From Syntrophomonadaceae bacterium (GTDB taxonomy: Bacteria; Bacillota; Syntrophomonadia; Syntrophomonadales; Syntrophomonadaceae), in assembly GCA_012520725.1 (NCBI GenBank), contig JAAYNQ010000159.1, positions 1-39,078 on the forward strand: a stretch of DNA of 39,078 nt, written 5' to 3'. Below the pieces are notes generated by a model. The model did not search any database and had not been told where the DNA came from. It was given only the letters and a program-made list of their open reading frames with translations. Made by a program: the position numbers and the translations under genes. Below, in pieces: positions 9,620 to 18,292 of the stretch. Position 1 is the first letter of the stretch. Each line of letters starts with the position of its first letter.

Positions 9620-10249
9620 TTGCGGTTATTCGGGAAAAAAGATGAACAATTATTTCTGCTATTTAATGAGAGTGCCCGGGTAGTAGTAAGGGGTGGGGAA
9701 ATACTACAAAATGTAGTACATGACTACCGGGATTTGGATGTTAAAATGGCTAAACTAACTGCCATGGAACACGAGGGAGACCGGATCATACAGGAGCTCA
9801 TGCGGCGATTGAATACCAGTTTTATTCTGCCCTTTGACCGGGAGGATGCCTTTCAACTGGTGCAAAAGCTGGCTACTACATTGGACTATATTACCGGCAT
9901 CATTGATCGTATGATACTGTACAAAGCCGGTGACCCGGATCTTCAGGTCAAGAAAATGGTAGAAGTTTTGTCCGAGTCCATTAAATTGATGGAACAGGCA
10001 TTCAATATGCTGGACAAAATTGAGCGTAAAAATAAAGAAATAATTGATTGCTGTAAAAAGATAATCAAGCTGGAAAAAAAGCAGGATAATCTATACCGCA
10101 ACGGTGTAGCCCGCTTATTTGAAGAACATGAGAATGATCCCATCCAACTCATTAAATGGCGGGAAGTATATGAGCATATTGAAATGGCCCAGGACTATAT
10201 AGAAGATATGGCAGATCTCTTAATAAATATCTGTGTGAAATATTCCTAA
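9620..10249 (+). CDS. DUF47/PhoU-like protein
   Basis: 209-residue all-helical protein of the DUF47 (PhoU-related, TIGR00153) family. Diagnostic pieces are LTAMEHEGDRIIQELMRRLN, FILPFDREDAFQLVQKL and WREVYEHIEMAQDYIEDMADLL. Members usually sit beside a PiT phosphate transporter and are thought to modulate it, but no pit gene is in this window. The start is chosen as TTG 9620, preceded by AGGGGGG with a suitable spacer; an in-frame TTG at 9602 lies upstream of that SD. A strong terminator follows, so the gene appears monocistronic. Confidence 0.9.
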   Translation: MRLFGKKDEQLFLLFNESARVVVRGGEILQNVVHDYRDLDVKMAKLTAMEHEGDRIIQELMRRLNTSFILPFDREDAFQLVQKLATTLDYITGIIDRMILYKAGDPDLQVKKMVEVLSESIKLMEQAFNMLDKIERKNKEIIDCCKKIIKLEKKQDNLYRNGVARLFEEHENDPIQLIKWREVYEHIEMAQDYIEDMADLLINICVKYS

Positions 10250-10257
10250 AAAATATA

Positions 10258-10292
10258 CCCCTTGCTGTCTGAAACTGGAGCAAGGGGTTTTT
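10258..10292 (+). terminator. Terminator of the DUF47 gene
   Basis: Perfect 9-bp stem CCCCTTGCT / AGCAAGGGG with a 12-base loop, followed by TTTTT. Confidence 0.9.
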
Positions 10293-10375
10293 CTGTTTCT
10301 ATCTCCTGCTAAAAGGGAATTAAATACTTATATAAAACTTGGATAATGGGTATTTTAGGAAATAGGAGGTAGTAT

Positions 10376-12298
10376 ATGTTCAAGAAACAGCTATTAATAG
10401 CACTATTAATAAGTCTTTTAATAATCAGTGGATGTGCTTATGAAATAGACTCCATAGAAGTACCGGAAGCATCTGTGGTCTTTGATATTAAGGGTCGTCC
10501 CATAAAAGGATTGGCCGAGGAGAATCGTATCAGCATTGAATTTGAAGAGATTCCGGAGAGTTTCAAAGCTGCTATTATAGCAGTAGAAGACAAGAATTTT
10601 TATAACCACCATGGTATTGATTTTACCGGCATACTACGAGCCTTATTTCTGAATCTAAAGGCAGGCAAGATAACCGCCGGTGGCAGTACTATTACCCAGC
10701 AAACCGCGAAAACTCTTTATTTGAGCAATGAGCGCACCATAAGCCGAAAAATAAAGGAATTGTTCTATGCCCTGGAATTGGAGCGTCGCTATAGCAAGGA
10801 TGAAATCTTGACCAGGTATTGCAATAGTATATATTTCGGCCATGGGGCTTATGGATTGGAGGTGGCGGCCCGTACCTTTTTTAATAAAAATGCTCGGGAT
10901 TTGAGTGTTGAGGAGTCGGCTCTCCTGGCAGGCCTGCCCAATGCCCCAAGCCTGTATGATCCTTATGTCAATCCCCAGGCGGCCAAACAGAGGCAGAGAG
11001 TAGTTCTACAGCGCATGTGGGAGGAAGGATATATAACAGAAGCAGAGCTGGAAGATATAGCGGATAGAGAACTGCAATACCAAAGAGCAGATTATGTATT
11101 AGGAGAAGCTCCCTATTTTATTGCCATGGTACGGGATTATGTATCTGAAAAATATGGGGAGAGGGTGGTTTATCAGGGCGGTTTGAAGATATACACCACC
11201 CTGGATTTGGATATGCAAAAGGCTGCTAATAAGGCTTACCAGGAGGGTATGAAGGAAAGAGAAGCTAATGTACAGGCGGCTCTGGTAGCTTTGGACGTCA
11301 GTAACGGGGATATTCGGGCTTTGATCGGAGGTCGGGATTTCGCTCTTTCCAACTACAACCGGGTATTTTCCGAACGGCAGCCGGGTTCCACTTTTAAACC
11401 CTTTCTTTATTCCCTGGCCATGGAATGGGGGATGACCCAGGCCGAGCAGATAAAATGTGAAGAGGTAGAGTTTAAACTTCCTACTGGTGATACTTATACC
11501 CCTGAAGATTATGGTGACGATAAGTATCACTGGAAGGAATTTACTCTAAAAGAAGCTCTGATGATTTCTGACAATGTGATCGCGGTGAGGCTTAATCATT
11601 TATTAGGACCCCAAGATGTAGCCAATCATGCAGAAAAATTCGGGTTTAAGAATATAGAACCTATACTTTCCCTGCCCCTGGGGTCCAAGGAAGTCACTCC
11701 ACTGGATATGGCCGCCGCTTATAGTGTTTTTGCCAATGAAGGAATATATAGCCGGCCCAGGTATATTCTTAAAGTTATGGACCGGTATGGACAGGTATTG
11801 GAAGAAAGCGATTCCCAGCAAAGGCGAGTGGTAAGTCCGGAGAATGCCTATATAATAAGCGATATGCTGAAGGGAGTATTGGAAGCGGGTGGAACCGGTT
11901 CCCATCTCAAGGCCCTGGTGGGCAGGCCCGCTGCTGGAAAAACCGGTACTACCGATGATTACAACGATGCCTGGTTTGTTGGCTACACCCCCCAGCTTTG
12001 TTGTGCGGTTTGGGTAGGCTATGACCAGGGACGCAATGTGAATCTGGTAGGAGGTGTAGGCGCCGGCCCCATCTGGGCCAATTTTATGCGGGAGGCTTCG
12101 GCCAATTTGGCTCCCAGGGATTTTAAAAAACCAGATGCGGTAAACCTTATAAATGTCTGCCTGGATTCCGGACTGGTGGCTGCCGAATCCTGTCCCCGGA
12201 GTAAACAGATGGCTTTTATAGAAGGAAGTGAACCCCGGGAGATATGCTACTATCATACTTCCAGCCTGGATTGGCTGCTGGATGCAGTCATGCCCTGA
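10376..12298 (+). CDS. Class A penicillin-binding protein (PBP1A type), probable lipoprotein
   Basis: Bifunctional peptidoglycan synthase, 640 residues (short for the class). The GT51 glycosyltransferase domain (about 55-230) has AVEDKNFYNHHG (catalytic Glu71), GGSTITQQTAKTLYL and EILTRYCNSIYFGHGAYG. The transpeptidase domain (about 290-600) has S338-T-F-K341, S398-D-N400 and K522-T-G-T-T. Instead of a plain membrane anchor, the N-terminus ends in LIISGC with Cys20 in a good lipobox, so it may be lipid-anchored, which is unusual for class A PBPs. SD AGGAGGT precedes ATG 10376. The tail has no fibronectin or Gly-rich extension. The function in wall synthesis is secure; the anchor type is inferred. 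Confidence 0.95.
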   Translation: MFKKQLLIALLISLLIISGCAYEIDSIEVPEASVVFDIKGRPIKGLAEENRISIEFEEIPESFKAAIIAVEDKNFYNHHGIDFTGILRALFLNLKAGKITAGGSTITQQTAKTLYLSNERTISRKIKELFYALELERRYSKDEILTRYCNSIYFGHGAYGLEVAARTFFNKNARDLSVEESALLAGLPNAPSLYDPYVNPQAAKQRQRVVLQRMWEEGYITEAELEDIADRELQYQRADYVLGEAPYFIAMVRDYVSEKYGERVVYQGGLKIYTTLDLDMQKAANKAYQEGMKEREANVQAALVALDVSNGDIRALIGGRDFALSNYNRVFSERQPGSTFKPFLYSLAMEWGMTQAEQIKCEEVEFKLPTGDTYTPEDYGDDKYHWKEFTLKEALMISDNVIAVRLNHLLGPQDVANHAEKFGFKNIEPILSLPLGSKEVTPLDMAAAYSVFANEGIYSRPRYILKVMDRYGQVLEESDSQQRRVVSPENAYIISDMLKGVLEAGGTGSHLKALVGRPAAGKTGTTDDYNDAWFVGYTPQLCCAVWVGYDQGRNVNLVGGVGAGPIWANFMREASANLAPRDFKKPDAVNLINVCLDSGLVAAESCPRSKQMAFIEGSEPREICYYHTSSLDWLLDAVMP

Positions 12299-12376
12299 TC
12301 ATTAGGTAAGGCCAGGGAAACTGGGGTAGGCATTGGGTTAAAAAGACTTCAGGAGCAAAAAATTACACCTTATTAG

Positions 12377-12400
12377 ACACTGACCGGGTTCAGTGTTTTT
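12377..12400 (+). terminator. Terminator of the PBP gene
   Basis: ACACTGA / TCAGTGT stem with a CCGGGT loop, running into TTTTT. It lies 78 bases after the stop codon. Confidence 0.8.
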
Positions 12401-12693
12401 ATTGCTTATTACGGGAAATGTCCAGTATGAAAGCTTGATGATTATAGATGGACCAAGAAAAAATTCTAAACCAGGGCTTTCCCACCTGCCTTTAGTGGTT
12501 TCAAGGAATTGCCCTTTTATCTGGCTTTACAGACCATCAAACCGGTAGCAGCCCGGTAGACGGATCAAAAACTAATAATAAGCAGGTAAAGAGAGGCTTT
12601 TATTATAAAGGGAAAGTATGTTATAAACTAGAATAATATAGAAAGCATTTCTTTGGCCCAAAGAGCCTTGGCGGCATTATAAGCAACCCGATA
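12401..12693 (+). other. Intergenic stretch without recognised gene
   Basis: About 290 bases between the PBP terminator and the MBL-protein control region. Reading all frames I see no plausible coding region. A TAATAT (12634-12639) could be a -10 box, but no -35 is at the right distance. CCGGTAG occurs twice close together (12542 and 12553); no known riboswitch was recognised. Confidence 0.5.
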
Positions 12694-12718
12694 CCAATAT
12701 TACTTAGTAATAGATTGG
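12694..12718 (+). promoter_or_regulatory. Operator-like inverted repeat before the MBL gene
   Basis: CCAAT-ATTACT-T-AGTAAT-AG-ATTGG: an 11-bp inverted repeat around one central base, with a 2-base asymmetry. It ends 5 bases before the AAAGGAGG of the MBL gene. It could be a repressor site or a hairpin controlling the SD. Confidence 0.4.
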
Positions 12719-12741
12719 CAACTAAAGGAGGTTGGCAGCTC

Positions 12742-13575
12742 TTGGACACAGTTATAAAAGTACTGGTGGAGAACACCACCCCCAGGTCTCCACTACTGGG
12801 TGAATATGGGTTCTCTGCCCAGGTCTTGGTGGACCAGCATAACATACTCTTTGATACCGGATCCCAGGCGGCTCTGTTTAGCAATAGTGCAGCATTGGGA
12901 GTGGATTTATCCCAGGTACAGGATATTATCATAAGTCATGGCCACTATGATCATACGGGTGCGGTTTTGCCCTTTTTAGAAAAGTATGGGGGCAGGAATA
13001 TTTATGCCCATCCTGGAATCTTTGCCCACCGCCTGGTGGACCTCCCTGGGGGCAAGCAGTTGGATATAGGATGCCGTTTTACTAAAGAAGAGGCTGCCAG
13101 GATGGGAGCCCGGGTGATTCCAATCGATGGTTTTACAGAAATCTACCCCGGGGTCTATCTAACTGGTGAAATACCCCGGGTAACAGAATATGAAGACGTG
13201 GGAGGAAATTTCGTTTATGAGAAGGAGGGGCAGTTTTACCCGGATTTACTGCCCGATGATATGGCTTTGCTTATTGATCACCGGGAAGGCCTGATTATCT
13301 TGAGTGGTTGTTCCCATTCAGGTATGATCAACACCCTGGATTACTGCCGTCAGCAAACAGGGCGTACCCGGGTTTTAGCCTATATAGGAGGCACCCATTT
13401 AATGACCGCTTCTCCATTAAGATTAGAAAAAACCATAGAGGCTTTGAAAAGCTATGAGGTAGAAAAACTAATAGTGGGCCACTGTACTGGTTTTTACGCT
13501 GCTGCCCAGCTTTATAATCGTCTGGGGGGACAACGGGTAATTAAAATGGAGGTCGGGGCCAGCTTCACTTTTTGA
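12742..13575 (+). CDS. Metallo-beta-lactamase-fold hydrolase (COG1237 type)
   Basis: 277-residue cytoplasmic MBL-fold protein. It has the metal motif SHGHYDHTG (about residues 65-73), FDTGSQAALF upstream, and later GCSHSGMINTLDY, GGTHL and VGHCTGF, which match the COG1237 subgroup. That subgroup is often annotated as dihydropteroate-like/RFA-P synthase-related proteins; the true substrate here is unknown. The start is TTG 12742, ten bases after AAAGGAGG (12724-12731). The in-frame TTG at 12715 precedes the SD and is rejected. The gene appears alone, with a palindromic element just upstream. Confidence 0.88.
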   Translation: MDTVIKVLVENTTPRSPLLGEYGFSAQVLVDQHNILFDTGSQAALFSNSAALGVDLSQVQDIIISHGHYDHTGAVLPFLEKYGGRNIYAHPGIFAHRLVDLPGGKQLDIGCRFTKEEAARMGARVIPIDGFTEIYPGVYLTGEIPRVTEYEDVGGNFVYEKEGQFYPDLLPDDMALLIDHREGLIILSGCSHSGMINTLDYCRQQTGRTRVLAYIGGTHLMTASPLRLEKTIEALKSYEVEKLIVGHCTGFYAAAQLYNRLGGQRVIKMEVGASFTF

Positions 13576-13668
13576 TGCGGGGCTTTTAAATATTCATATA
13601 ATGTATATAGCATGAATAAGCTAAATCACATATTGATAAAGAAAGACAGTAAATAATGATAATGGGGG

Positions 13669-16140
13669 ATGCCATCGGTGAATGCAAATAAATATCGTTT
13701 GAAACCAGGGGAATTACGGAAAAGATGCAATCCCAGCAGCTTTAAGTTTCAGAGCACGGCAGAGCTAAAACCCTTAACTGGGATAATTGGCCAGGACAGG
13801 GCTATAAAAGCTATTTCAATAGCTTTGGATATAGATAGCGAAGGTTACAACATTTACCTGGCCGGACAAACGGGAACCGGGAAAACCACTCTGGCCCAAA
13901 ACATGTTGCAGCAAAAGGCCAGTAAGAAACCGGTACCTTCTGACTGGTGTTATGTCTACAATTTTAATAAACCCGATATGCCTTGTGCCTTGGAAATGCC
14001 GGCGGGGAAAGGCAAACAACTGCAGCTGGGTCTGAATAGCTGTATTGACCAACTCATTGAAGCGCTTATAAATACCTTGGCCAGCGAAGAATATATGGCC
14101 CGTAAAAATAGCATATTTAATGAATTTCTGAGTGAAACCAATGCCTTGTATCTGGAATTGGATCAGGAAGCTCGTTTACATGGTTTTTCCATTGCCCAAG
14201 GACAGCAAGGGGGGCTTAATACCATTCCCATTAATAAAAATGGAGAAGTAATGGGGCAGGAAGAATATGTAAGCTTAAATGAAGAAGAACGAGCTCAATT
14301 GATGAGCAATAGTGCTTGGGTACAGGAAAAAATCAACGAGGCTACCAGCAAATACCGGCAAATGGAAAAAACAATGAAAGAGAGATTGAGGAATCTGGAA
14401 GAGGAGACCGCCAGAGAGGTGAGCCAGCCTTATTTCGATGAATTGTTCAGGGAGTATAAGGAATATCCACTGGTTTTGGAATACTTGCAAGCGGTACAGC
14501 AGGATATACTCAGTCATCTGGATATATTGGTGCATCACGAAGAAAACAACCCCTTGAATATTTTCCGGCGTATTGACAAACGCTCATTCTTGAGACGTTA
14601 TCAGGTTAATCTTTTGGTAGACAATTCGGAATGCCGGCATGCTCCGGTTATATTTGAAAACAATCCCACCTATGCTAATTTATTTGGGCAGATTGAGTAT
14701 GAGGGCGAGTTCGGAATACTGGCTACTGACTTTTCCAAGATAAAAGCCGGCTCCATACACAGGGCCAATGGAGGTTATCTGGTTCTCAGGGTTTATGACC
14801 TGTTAAAAAATGTTTATGTTTGGGATACCTTGAAAAGGGTAATCAAGAATAAAGAGATTGTGGTTGAAAACATATCTCGCATGATTGGACTTACCAATAC
14901 CGAGACATTACAGCCACAGCCTATTCCACTGGATATAAAAGTGGTATTGGTGGGTGAATCATTCTACTATTATCTTTTACATCATTATGACCAGGAGTTT
15001 TCTAAGCTGTTTAAGATCAGGGCCGATTTTGATGATGAAATGCAGCGAAGCCGCCGGCATATCAATGACTATGCCCGCCTGATCAGTTCGGTATGTGAGG
15101 ATAAGGGTTTAAAGCATTTCAATCCCGAGGCAGTTGCTAGTATTGTGGAATATGGAAGCAGAATGACCGATGACCAGGAAAAACTCAGCACCTCTTTCAA
15201 CAGGCTACTGGAACTGATATATGAAGCCCATTGTGTTGCCCAATACGACCGGGCTGAACTGGTAACAGCAGCCCATGTGCAAAAAGCCATAGAACAGAAG
15301 ATATTCCGAAATGCTCTGGCCGAAGAGAAGATAGTAGAGGCTATCAGAAGAAATACGCTTATCATCAATGTTGAAGGAGATTCAATCGGTGAGGTTAATG
15401 GTTTGGCCGTGTATCAGGCTGGTGAATACAGATTCGGCATACCGGTTAGGATTACTGCCAAAACCTTTATGGGAGAAAAAGGTCTGGTCAATATTGAACG
15501 TGAAATAGCCATGAGTGGCCGTATTCACAGTAAAGGGGTTTTAACCCTTAATGGCTACCTGGGTCATCAATATGCCCAGGATAAACCCCTCACCCTTTCG
15601 GCCAGTCTTACTTTTGAACAGAGTTACGGGGGAGTGGATGGAGATAGTGCCTCCAGTGCGGAATTATATGCCTTGATTTCTAGTTTGGCCCGGGTACCCA
15701 TTGATCAGAGGATAGCAGTTACCGGTTCAGTGAACCAGAATGGGGAAATACAGCCGGTAGGAGGAGTAAACGAAAAAATAGAGGGCTTTTACAAGGTTTG
15801 CAAGGAAAAGGGCTCACTGGCTAATCACGGAGTTATTATTCCCCGCAAGAATATGTCCAACCTGATGCTCAGTGAAGAAGTTGTGGAAGCGGTAAAGAAC
15901 AAGGTCTTTAACATCTGGGCGGTAGATCATATTGATGAAGGATTGGAAATACTAACCCGCATGCCGGCCGGGACCAAGGACGATCAAGGCCGGTTTCCTC
16001 CTGGCACTATTCATTACCTGGCCAATCAGCAGCTGGAAACCTGGAGTAGTAAGAGGAAGATGGGCAGCCAGGAAAAATCCAGGTCCGTTAGCCGGTCCAG
16101 AGCATCAGGGCTGGCCAGAAAAAGGAGGAAGAAAAAATGA
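13669..16140 (+). CDS. Lon-family ATP-dependent protease (COG1067 type)
   Basis: 823-residue AAA+ protease of the Lon-like group that lacks the classical Lon N-terminal substrate domain. Walker A is GQTGTGKT (66-73). A long inserted helical region follows (about 120-300; coiled-coil-like around KINEATSKYRQMEKTMKERL). The C-terminal Lon proteolytic domain has catalytic Ser660 in DGDSAS and Lys703 in VNEKIEG; their 43-residue spacing is the same as in classical Lon. The C-terminus is a basic tail (KSRSVSRSRASGLARKRRKK). It is predicted to degrade unfolded or regulatory proteins in the cytoplasm. The start is ATG 13669. The stop overlaps the ATG of a small lipoprotein gene, so the two are translated together. 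Confidence 0.94.
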   Translation: MPSVNANKYRLKPGELRKRCNPSSFKFQSTAELKPLTGIIGQDRAIKAISIALDIDSEGYNIYLAGQTGTGKTTLAQNMLQQKASKKPVPSDWCYVYNFNKPDMPCALEMPAGKGKQLQLGLNSCIDQLIEALINTLASEEYMARKNSIFNEFLSETNALYLELDQEARLHGFSIAQGQQGGLNTIPINKNGEVMGQEEYVSLNEEERAQLMSNSAWVQEKINEATSKYRQMEKTMKERLRNLEEETAREVSQPYFDELFREYKEYPLVLEYLQAVQQDILSHLDILVHHEENNPLNIFRRIDKRSFLRRYQVNLLVDNSECRHAPVIFENNPTYANLFGQIEYEGEFGILATDFSKIKAGSIHRANGGYLVLRVYDLLKNVYVWDTLKRVIKNKEIVVENISRMIGLTNTETLQPQPIPLDIKVVLVGESFYYYLLHHYDQEFSKLFKIRADFDDEMQRSRRHINDYARLISSVCEDKGLKHFNPEAVASIVEYGSRMTDDQEKLSTSFNRLLELIYEAHCVAQYDRAELVTAAHVQKAIEQKIFRNALAEEKIVEAIRRNTLIINVEGDSIGEVNGLAVYQAGEYRFGIPVRITAKTFMGEKGLVNIEREIAMSGRIHSKGVLTLNGYLGHQYAQDKPLTLSASLTFEQSYGGVDGDSASSAELYALISSLARVPIDQRIAVTGSVNQNGEIQPVGGVNEKIEGFYKVCKEKGSLANHGVIIPRKNMSNLMLSEEVVEAVKNKVFNIWAVDHIDEGLEILTRMPAGTKDDQGRFPPGTIHYLANQQLETWSSKRKMGSQEKSRSVSRSRASGLARKRRKKK

Positions 16141-16460
16141 GACTGAGGATGGTAGTCTTGGCCCTGCTCTTATGCTTCTTGTTCTTGAGTGGATGTAATT
16201 ATAATATTTCCGGGCTTTTGGGTAAGTCAGTCCAGAGCCATCAAGATGAACTGATAAAAGCTAAAATATATTTTACTGATGACCAGATTGTGGAAGCCTA
16301 TATAAAAGATTTGGGGGTTCAGCAGGATGGGAAAGTATATGTGGGTGGCTCATCCCTGAATTATCTTTATGATGCCCAGGGAAATATAGTGGGTTGCTAT
16401 AATTACCAGCGGGTCTTGTATATCAAAATCATTCCTGAAAACAGTGAGGAATCTTCCTGA
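16137..16460 (+). CDS. Small lipoprotein of unknown function
   Basis: 107 residues. The N-terminus is a lipoprotein signal (hydrophobic stretch then LSGC, Cys20). The mature part, about 88 residues, is predicted to be mostly beta (KIYFTDDQIVEAYIKDLGV, GKVYVGGSSLNYLYDAQGNIVGCYNY) and would lie outside the membrane. No family was recognised. ATG 16137 overlaps the protease stop (ATGA), with AGGAGG inside the protease gene as SD, so expression follows the protease gene, although the two proteins act on opposite sides of the membrane. Confidence 0.8.
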   Translation: MRLRMVVLALLLCFLFLSGCNYNISGLLGKSVQSHQDELIKAKIYFTDDQIVEAYIKDLGVQQDGKVYVGGSSLNYLYDAQGNIVGCYNYQRVLYIKIIPENSEESS

Positions 16461-16611
16461 TTAAAAGTAGGGTATAAGCATAACAGCATGGTATCCAACC
16501 CCCTTGGTCTCCCGGCTGGCTACCTGAGAGAGTTAGCGGAACTGCTGCGACTGGGAGTTCAGGATCACCCCGGGTAAAATTGAGGGCTAGAGAGTGCTTG
16601 AGAGAGGAATT

Positions 16612-17271
16612 ATGCTGAAGATGATTGAAATAAAACACCTCAAGATAGAAGGAAAAATGGGTTATGATATAAAGATAAGGAAAAAATATGCTACTATACA
16701 AAACCTTCTGGAAAATTTAAACCGCTTTATAGAGCAAGAACCGCTACAGCGTTTATGGCCCCCAGGACGGAGCAATTGTTATGGATGTGACCTCTGTTGC
16801 TACGAACGGATTCCATTGACTTCCATCGATGTAAAGCAGATCATGGATTTTAAAGGCATCAGCCTGATTGGGGTCTTTAAGTATCTTTGGGTCGAAGCCC
16901 AGGAAAAGGCAATTGATATAAGCTTGCGTAGAAAAAGGGATGGTAGCTGCACATTTCTGCAATCAAACGGCACCTGTGCCATATATGAAAAAAGGCCTTT
17001 TGTTTGTCAAACCTATATTTGTTGTCCCAGCACAGCAGAGGTAAATGAACTAAGAAGTCAAGTAGTTAACCAGGGGATGGATGAGCTAGTAAGGATCAGC
17101 CTGCAAGCCTTTGCTTTAAGAGGCCAGACCCTGCCTTTAAACTTTAGTTTAAGGCCTCGAATCAGATCAGAGGATTGGGGCAAAAACGTATTTAGCGGAA
17201 AAGAGGACTATAGTCAGATACTTCTAAGGAAGGTATTATCTTCAGATTTGTTTGAACAAATGTTACTATAA
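16612..17271 (+). CDS. YkgJ-type cysteine-cluster metal-binding protein
   Basis: About 219 residues. It contains the CxxCxxCC-type metal cluster of the YkgJ family (PF03692): CYGCDLCC, then GSCTFLQSNGTCAIYEKRPFVC and YICC, eight or more conserved cysteines that probably hold zinc or an Fe-S cluster. The RPxxC piece is the family signature. The function is unknown. The start is uncertain: GTG 16594, ATG 16612 (AGAGAGG upstream, used here) and ATG 16657 are all in frame. The last bases lie 34 bases before the next small gene, so co-transcription is likely. Confidence 0.83.
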   Translation: MLKMIEIKHLKIEGKMGYDIKIRKKYATIQNLLENLNRFIEQEPLQRLWPPGRSNCYGCDLCCYERIPLTSIDVKQIMDFKGISLIGVFKYLWVEAQEKAIDISLRRKRDGSCTFLQSNGTCAIYEKRPFVCQTYICCPSTAEVNELRSQVVNQGMDELVRISLQAFALRGQTLPLNFSLRPRIRSEDWGKNVFSGKEDYSQILLRKVLSSDLFEQMLL

Positions 17272-17305
17272 AGATAGATACTTAGGTGGGGAGAGGAGGA
17301 ATCAC

Positions 17306-17491
17306 ATGAGTAAGAACCTTGTAGCCAGGTGCCTTTTGTGCGGCAAAACCTATGACGTAAAAGAGGATCACAAAGATTTTAAGAAAATGTTGGAGCAGAA
17401 TAAGGAACTGCCTACCTTTGTCTGCGATTTGTGCAATTACCGGGTCAGGCACGAATCGGAAGATAAAAACAAGCCCCAAAAGCCCATGTAG
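17306..17491 (+). CDS. DUF2197/YlaI-like zinc-ribbon protein
   Basis: 61-residue protein with two CxxC knuckles, C9-LL-C12 and C40-DL-C43, separated by a lysine-rich helix: a zinc ribbon resembling YlaI/DUF2197. No function is known. The start is ATG 17306, with GAGGAGG just upstream; the longer frame from 17252 overlaps the previous gene and is rejected. The C-terminus is charged and probably disordered. Confidence 0.75.
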   Translation: MSKNLVARCLLCGKTYDVKEDHKDFKKMLEQNKELPTFVCDLCNYRVRHESEDKNKPQKPM

Positions 17492-17522
17492 TTGATAAAG
17501 GTTTATGAAAAGAGGGATGTAA

Positions 17523-18278
17523 GTGCAAACCCTGAAAATAATGAAAGAAAATCAGGAAAGAATAGCTGCCCTGATCTTCTTGCCGGACAGTTTTGACTAC
17601 CTGCTGATAACCTGCCACGGATTCAGGGGAAGAAAAGAAAACAGCGATCGTATCTGTGCTTTTGCCCGGGAGATTAATGAGCTGGGAATGGGGCTGCTGG
17701 CCTTCGATTTTACCGGATCAGGGGAGAGTGATGGGGATTTCAGCGATATTACCCTGACCCGGCAGGTGCAAGATTTAAAAACAGTTATTGACTATGCATA
17801 CCGTAAATATCAAAAACCGCTTATACTGTTAGGCAGGAGTTTTGGGGGCAGTACTGTACTGGCAGGAGGAGCTGAAGAAAGTAGGGTGAAGGGCTTCATA
17901 CTATGGTCCACTCCGGTGGAATTGCAGCAGACTTTTACCCGGGTTATGGAAGAAGCTTATGAAGAGCTTATCAAGGGACGAACCGTAAAAATAGTAGATG
18001 AATCAGGCTACTATCACATCAAACCAAGTTTCATTGAGGATATTTTTAGGCACAATATGGATGATTATTTGAAAAAAGTACATAATCGTCCCGTTTTAAT
18101 TGTTCAGGGGCAGGAGGATAATGTAGTAGCAGTATATAATGCCCGCTATATGTATAATAGACTTTGTAATGCGGAAATGGTCATAGTTGATGATGCTGAT
18201 CACCGCTTTGAAAATAAAATAAGGGATAGAGAATTAATAACCATTAAGTGGCTGAAAAAACACTTTGTGAATGAGTAG
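17523..18278 (+). CDS. Alpha/beta hydrolase
   Basis: 251-residue cytoplasmic serine hydrolase of the alpha/beta fold. Nucleophile Ser106 is in GRSFGG, acid Asp199 in GQEDNVV, and His227 in DADHRF, a complete triad at family spacing. The oxyanion-side HGFRGRKEN segment and DFTGSGESDGDF resemble cinnamoyl-esterase/acyl-peptidase-like hydrolases. The substrate is unknown, probably a small ester. The start is GTG 17523 with an AGAGGG SD. It is followed closely by the VTT protein gene. Confidence 0.88.
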   Translation: MQTLKIMKENQERIAALIFLPDSFDYLLITCHGFRGRKENSDRICAFAREINELGMGLLAFDFTGSGESDGDFSDITLTRQVQDLKTVIDYAYRKYQKPLILLGRSFGGSTVLAGGAEESRVKGFILWSTPVELQQTFTRVMEEAYEELIKGRTVKIVDESGYYHIKPSFIEDIFRHNMDDYLKKVHNRPVLIVQGQEDNVVAVYNARYMYNRLCNAEMVIVDDADHRFENKIRDRELITIKWLKKHFVNE

Positions 18279-18292
18279 AGGAGTGCGATAAG

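Noticed and set aside
16461-16611. TPP or glycine riboswitch in the gap before the YkgJ-type gene (CTGAGA, CTCTCAGG-like pieces)
   Set aside because: The other conserved parts of either aptamer are absent on both strands, and the downstream gene has no link to thiamine or glycine.
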